Assembly: GCF_003634775.1 (NCBI RefSeq)
Contig: NZ_RBXB01000003.1
Coordinates: 1-64,000 of the forward strand
DNA: 64,000 bases
Reading direction: 5' to 3'
DNA from: Chryseobacterium defluvii
GTDB taxonomy: Bacteria > Bacteroidota > Bacteroidia > Flavobacteriales > Weeksellaceae
In this document: positions 61,148-64,000 of the stretch, piece by piece
How the letters are laid out: the number at the start of each line of letters is the position of its first letter
How positions within the stretch are numbered: the first letter of the stretch is position 1
Translations under genes and position numbers: made by a program
Notes under the pieces: generated by a model
Seen by the model: the letters and a program-made list of their open reading frames with translations, nothing else
What the model was told of the DNA's origin: nothing
The model's database searches: none

Positions 61148-61366
61148 TTAGAGTACTTTTTTTCCTCTCAATTTACTTACTATATCAATAAAGTAATAGA
61201 ACATAAAGATTCCGAGAAAGTATAATATATAACGTTTCCAATCTAGATTCTCAAAAAACTCTCTTTTGGGATTTTTAAAATCTGGTATTTTTATCAGCAT
61301 AAGCATCAATGTCATAAAAACAGCGACCAGCAAACATTTAATTATTCTTTTTTTATCGAAATTCAT
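61148..61366 (-). CDS. Small two-helix membrane protein in the paa operon
   Basis: A 72-residue protein with a short basic N-terminus (MNFDKKRIIK), a helix (CLLVAVFMTLMLMLIKI), a hydrophilic loop of about 20 residues, a second helix (YILYFLGIFMFYYFIDIV) and a basic end. Its ATG directly follows the paaH stop codon with no gap. No family is recognised and no paa gene of this kind is known to me, so it may be an accessory or an unrelated insertion. Confidence 0.65.
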   Translation of the reverse strand: MNFDKKRIIKCLLVAVFMTLMLMLIKIPDFKNPKREFFENLDWKRYILYFLGIFMFYYFIDIVSKLRGKKVL

Positions 61367-62500
61367 TTACATTTTTTTTAACAAAGGACTTTGTCTGTAT
61401 CTTTCTTCCTGATATTCTTCGTAAAGGTTTTGAAGGGTTTCGGAAATTGTTGAATATCCGATTTCTTTTCCCCAGTTCAATAAACCTTTCGGATAGTTTA
61501 CTCCTTTCTGCATTGCCAATTCGATATCTTCGTCATTCGCAACGCCTAATCTTTTTGCTTCAACAGCTTCATTGATGAGCATTGAGATAATTCTTAAAAA
61601 TATCTGTTGGTATAATGCATCGTCTTTTTGAGCCACAGCGTTTTCTGCTCCTTCATTATAATCGTAGAAACCTTTACCTGTTTTTCTTCCATGAAGCTTA
61701 GCTTCCGACATACGTTGCTGTAATAAAGATGGTTTGTATTTCGGATCGTAGAAATAATCTTTATAAACGGTTGTAGTTACTGCGAAATTCACATCCACTC
61801 CAATTAAGTCCATCAATTCGAATGGTCCCATTTTGAAGTTTCCAAGCGTTCTCATAGCTTCGTCAACTTGTTCCGGTGTGGCAATATTTTCTTCAACAAT
61901 TCTTAATCCTTCCCCATAATAAGGACGGGCAATTCTGTTGACGATAAATCCGGGAATATCTTTTGCTATCACAGGCATTTTACCCCAATCTTTCATGAGG
62001 TTGTACATTTTTTCCGCCAGTGATTGTTCTGTTAATAAAGATGGAATAACCTCTACTAAAGGCATTAACGGAGCGGGATTAAAGAAATGAATCCCAATGA
62101 AACGCTCCGGTTTCTTTAATTCCGCCCCTAAAGAAGTGATGGAAATAGATGATGTATTGGAGCCTATGATACAGTCTTCTGAAACATAGTTTTCAAGCTC
62201 TGTGAAGACTTTGGTTTTAATTTCTTTGTTTTCAATGATCGCTTCAATAACGAGATCTGAATCTTTTAAACCTTGAAGATTTTCAGCCTTGCTGATATTA
62301 TTCCTGATCTCTGTGGCTTTTTCCCGGGAAATTTTAGCTTTTTCAACCAGTTTCTGAAGGGTTTTCTCTAATCCTGAAAGCGCTTTATCAATTTGTGGTG
62401 CCTGTGCATCGTATACAACTACTTTACATCCTGCCGTTGCAGCCACCTGAGCAATTCCAATGCCCATAGTTCCTGCACCAATAATTCCAATATTATTCAT
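61367..62500 (-). CDS. paaH: PaaH, 3-hydroxyacyl-CoA dehydrogenase
   Basis: A 377-residue NAD-dependent dehydrogenase for the 3-hydroxyadipyl-CoA step. The Rossmann motif GAGTMGIGIAQVAA opens at residue 6, the catalytic His is in GIHFFNPAPLMPLVEVI, and the C-terminal dimerisation domain ends in TLGNFKMGPFELMDLIG and a second copy of the domain. The ATG at 62500 is preferred because codons upstream are word-repeat sequence. It is followed by the small membrane protein gene and preceded by the paaG gene. Confidence 0.92.
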   Translation of the reverse strand: MNNIGIIGAGTMGIGIAQVAATAGCKVVVYDAQAPQIDKALSGLEKTLQKLVEKAKISREKATEIRNNISKAENLQGLKDSDLVIEAIIENKEIKTKVFTELENYVSEDCIIGSNTSSISITSLGAELKKPERFIGIHFFNPAPLMPLVEVIPSLLTEQSLAEKMYNLMKDWGKMPVIAKDIPGFIVNRIARPYYGEGLRIVEENIATPEQVDEAMRTLGNFKMGPFELMDLIGVDVNFAVTTTVYKDYFYDPKYKPSLLQQRMSEAKLHGRKTGKGFYDYNEGAENAVAQKDDALYQQIFLRIISMLINEAVEAKRLGVANDEDIELAMQKGVNYPKGLLNWGKEIGYSTISETLQNLYEEYQEERYRQSPLLKKM

Positions 62501-62501
62501 G

Positions 62502-62578
62502 TTTGTACAATGTAAAATGTACAATGTAAAAAGTATTTTAAGTGTATGATGTACATTTTACTTTCTACATTGTACAAA
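62502..62578. repeat. Inverted word-repeat between paaG and paaH
   Basis: TTTGTACAATGTA at 62502-62514 is repeated inverted as TACATTGTACAAA at 62566-62578, with further partial copies of TGTACAATGTAAAA between. The arms could fold into a long hairpin. It is placed right before the paaH start codon and may influence its translation; otherwise it is one of the repeated spacers of the operon. Confidence 0.6.
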
Positions 62579-62582
62579 TCTT

Positions 62583-63383
62583 TTATTTTCCTTTATAATT
62601 AGGTTTTCTTTTTTGCAAAAAGGCATTTACACCTTCTATAAAATCCTCTGTTTCAGAAGCTTCCTGTTGTAAATCTGCTTCCAGTTCCAGTTGCTGGCTC
62701 AGGGTATTATCATATGAGTGAGCGAAGGCTTTTTTAGTCAGCTTAAAAGCAGCTGTAGGCATATTTGATAATTTCTCTAAGATCTCCATGGATTTAGGCA
62801 TGAATTCTTCTTCACTGAAAACTTCTGCTACCAATCCATAAGATTTGGATTCTTCAGCAGATAATTTTTTACCGGTGAATGCAAGATAAGTCGCTAACTG
62901 TCTTCCTAAAAGTTTTGGTAAGAAATACGTTCCTCCCGTATCCGGAATCAATCCAATATTTGAAAATGCCTGAGAAAAATAAGCTTTATCATTGGCTAAA
63001 GCAAAATCGCAGATCAATGCTAACATTGCACCTGCTCCTACTGCAGGGCCATTAACTAAAGCCACAACAGGTTTTTTAGAATGGGCAATTTCGGTCACTA
63101 GCGGGTTGTAGTAATCTTCAACGATCTTGCGAACGATATATTTATCATGATGTTCGTTACCTTGAACGAAAGCGTCATCTAAGTTTTGTCCGGAACAGAA
63201 TGCCCTTCCTCTTCCTGAAATTGCCACGCATCTTACTGTTGGGTCTTCATTGCAGTCTTTGATAAAATCTTTTAGATCCGATAAAGACGGCTTTGTAAGC
63301 GCATTCATGGTTTGCGGTTGATTCAGGTAGGCAATTTTGAGTTTTCCGTCAAAATGCGTTTCAATATCGAGTTGTGTATACAT
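62583..63383 (-). CDS. paaG: PaaG-like enoyl-CoA hydratase/isomerase
   Basis: A 266-residue crotonase-fold enzyme. Oxyanion segments are FCSGQNLDDA (61-70) and VGAGAMLALICDFALA; the catalytic IPDTGG in place of the usual Glu region points to the PaaG type, which isomerises ring-1,2-epoxyphenylacetyl-CoA to oxepin-CoA. The normal hydratase glutamates are absent, in agreement with isomerase chemistry. It follows paaD by about 90 bases. Confidence 0.88.
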   Translation of the reverse strand: MYTQLDIETHFDGKLKIAYLNQPQTMNALTKPSLSDLKDFIKDCNEDPTVRCVAISGRGRAFCSGQNLDDAFVQGNEHHDKYIVRKIVEDYYNPLVTEIAHSKKPVVALVNGPAVGAGAMLALICDFALANDKAYFSQAFSNIGLIPDTGGTYFLPKLLGRQLATYLAFTGKKLSAEESKSYGLVAEVFSEEEFMPKSMEILEKLSNMPTAAFKLTKKAFAHSYDNTLSQQLELEADLQQEASETEDFIEGVNAFLQKRKPNYKGK

Positions 63384-63473
63384 AGTTTAGAATTTAAAAA
63401 TTAAATGATTAAGGAATTAAAAGATTAGACTCCTCTAATTTACCAATATTAAATCATGTGGCAATACTTCATT
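63384..63473. repeat. Word-repeat spacer between paaD and paaG
   Basis: AT-rich gap of 90 bases with related words AATTAAATGATTAAGG and AATTAAAAGATTAG. No hairpin terminator is seen, so the genes are probably on one transcript. Confidence 0.4.
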
Positions 63474-63956
63474 TTAATGACATTTAAAATAGTCAAAGGG
63501 TTCCAGACAGTCTAAACATTGATACGAAGCCTTGCATAATGTAGACCCGAATCTGCTGATCTGTTTGGTGTGCATGGAACCGCAACGGGGACATTTTTTA
63601 GGTTTTCCTATATGATGTTCGTCTGCTCCCTTTTCAGGAGGGGTAATTCCATATACACGGAGTTTTTCTCTCGCTTCATCCGTTAACCAGTCTGTTGTCC
63701 AGATCGGGAACATTTTGGTTACCACTTTCGCATCCCAACCATTCTCTTTCATGATCTTTATGATGTCCTCTTCAATAGTAAACATAGCAGGACAGGCTGA
63801 ATAAGTTGGCGTAATCGTTACTTCACAAGAATTCTCGCCGGTAACTTTTGCGTCTCTTACAATGCCTAATTCCACGATGTTGATTACCGGAATTTCCGGA
63901 TCAGGAACTAATTCTAATATTTCTAAAGGATCTTTCAATATTTTTAAGTCTAACAA
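63474..63956 (-). CDS. paaD: PaaD, phenylacetyl-CoA epoxidase assembly protein
   Basis: A 160-residue protein with an N-terminal MIP18/DUF59 domain (DPEIPVINIVELGIV, Cys55 in TYSACPAMFT) and a C-terminal zinc finger (CPRC at 122-125, Cys141, CLDC at 147-150, Cys159). PaaD is needed for maturation of the multi-component phenylacetyl-CoA epoxidase PaaABCE. The catalytic subunit genes paaABC should lie beyond the right edge. Confidence 0.93.
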   Translation of the reverse strand: MLDLKILKDPLEILELVPDPEIPVINIVELGIVRDAKVTGENSCEVTITPTYSACPAMFTIEEDIIKIMKENGWDAKVVTKMFPIWTTDWLTDEAREKLRVYGITPPEKGADEHHIGKPKKCPRCGSMHTKQISRFGSTLCKASYQCLDCLEPFDYFKCH

Positions 63957-64000
63957 TTTAACAATGTATCAATGTACCAATAAGTTGCTTCGACAAGCTC
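63957..64000. repeat. Word repeat at the right edge
   Basis: Two and a half copies of CAATGTA/CAATGTAC-type words at 63963-63980, followed by CTTCGACAAGCTC, a short sequence that recurs as half of an inverted repeat in many bacterial genomes. The element continues past the window. Confidence 0.45.

Noticed and set aside
1..64000. CRISPR array, rRNA operon or insertion sequence
   Set aside because: I saw no regularly spaced repeats, no rRNA-like sequence and no transposase frame anywhere in the window.

Overview
The window reads as a low-GC chromosomal segment of a Flavobacteriia member of the Bacteroidota, most likely Chryseobacterium or a close relative in the Weeksellaceae. Supporting this are the gliding/type IX secretion translocon gene sprA, proteins with type A T9SS C-terminal sorting domains, tandem SusC/SusD pairs, short double-glycine peptides with an MKNLKK-type leader, promoters of the Bacteroidota form TTTG-N17-19-TAnnTTTG, and few Shine-Dalgarno sites. 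I see no integrase, transposase, CRISPR array or rRNA. One tRNA is present.

Layout. (1) 1-12.4 kb, leftward: GlcNAc-kinase-like ATPase, malic enzyme with phosphotransacetylase domain, ruvA, sprA, gcvH, a VanZ-like protein, and possibly the first codons of another gene at the left edge. (2) 12.6-16.4 kb, rightward: GtrA-like protein, acyltransferase, sugar MFS transporter, DUF3810 putative metalloprotease. A candidate small RNA on the minus strand follows in the spacer. (3) 16.8-19.0 kb: secreted S15/CocE-type hydrolase. (4) 19.2-25.5 kb, rightward: an apparently complete peptide export locus. It holds a VKOR-thioredoxin fusion with a degenerate C39-like N-terminus, five Cys-rich peptides each with an 18-residue leader (three are too short to be found by a normal gene-length cut-off), a C39 peptidase-containing ABC transporter and an HlyD-type fusion protein. 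(5) 25.5-31.4 kb, leftward: tRNA(CAT), TlpA-like protein, a tiny secreted protein with a C-terminal sorting-like tail, a T9SS cargo protein, clpX, a HIT protein, greA. (6) 31.5-33.6 kb, rightward: Rieske-like lipoprotein, dtd, serine hydrolase. (7) 33.6-39.0 kb, leftward: lipoproteins, DUF1361, DUF4173-like, Coq4-like and small membrane proteins, with a winged-helix regulator and two copies of a palindrome that could be its operator. (8) 39.1-40.7 kb: methyltransferase. (9) 40.8-50.1 kb: two adjacent, closely related SusC/SusD pairs with no glycoside hydrolase. (10) 50.8-54.6 kb: enoyl-CoA hydratase family protein, an unrecognised small protein, a tail-collar protein, a T9SS cargo, a SMUG1-like glycosylase. 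(11) 54.7-64 kb, leftward: a phenylacetate (paa) catabolic operon, paaD-paaG-paaH-(membrane protein)-paaI-thiolase-paaY-(esterase)-(DUF6624)-paaZ; the paaABC end lies beyond the right edge.

The strongest candidate for an under-described system is region 4: five peptides with even cysteine counts beside a dedicated disulfide-forming enzyme and a leader-cleaving exporter. Two of the peptides have the C-C-CC-C-C order of inhibitor cystine knots. Other leads are a leader motif shared by two neighbouring genes (51.8 and 52.4 kb), a shared operator-like palindrome (38.0 and 39.0 kb), a minus-strand small RNA candidate (16.4 kb), a terminator inside the greA leader, and a three-module PaaZ.
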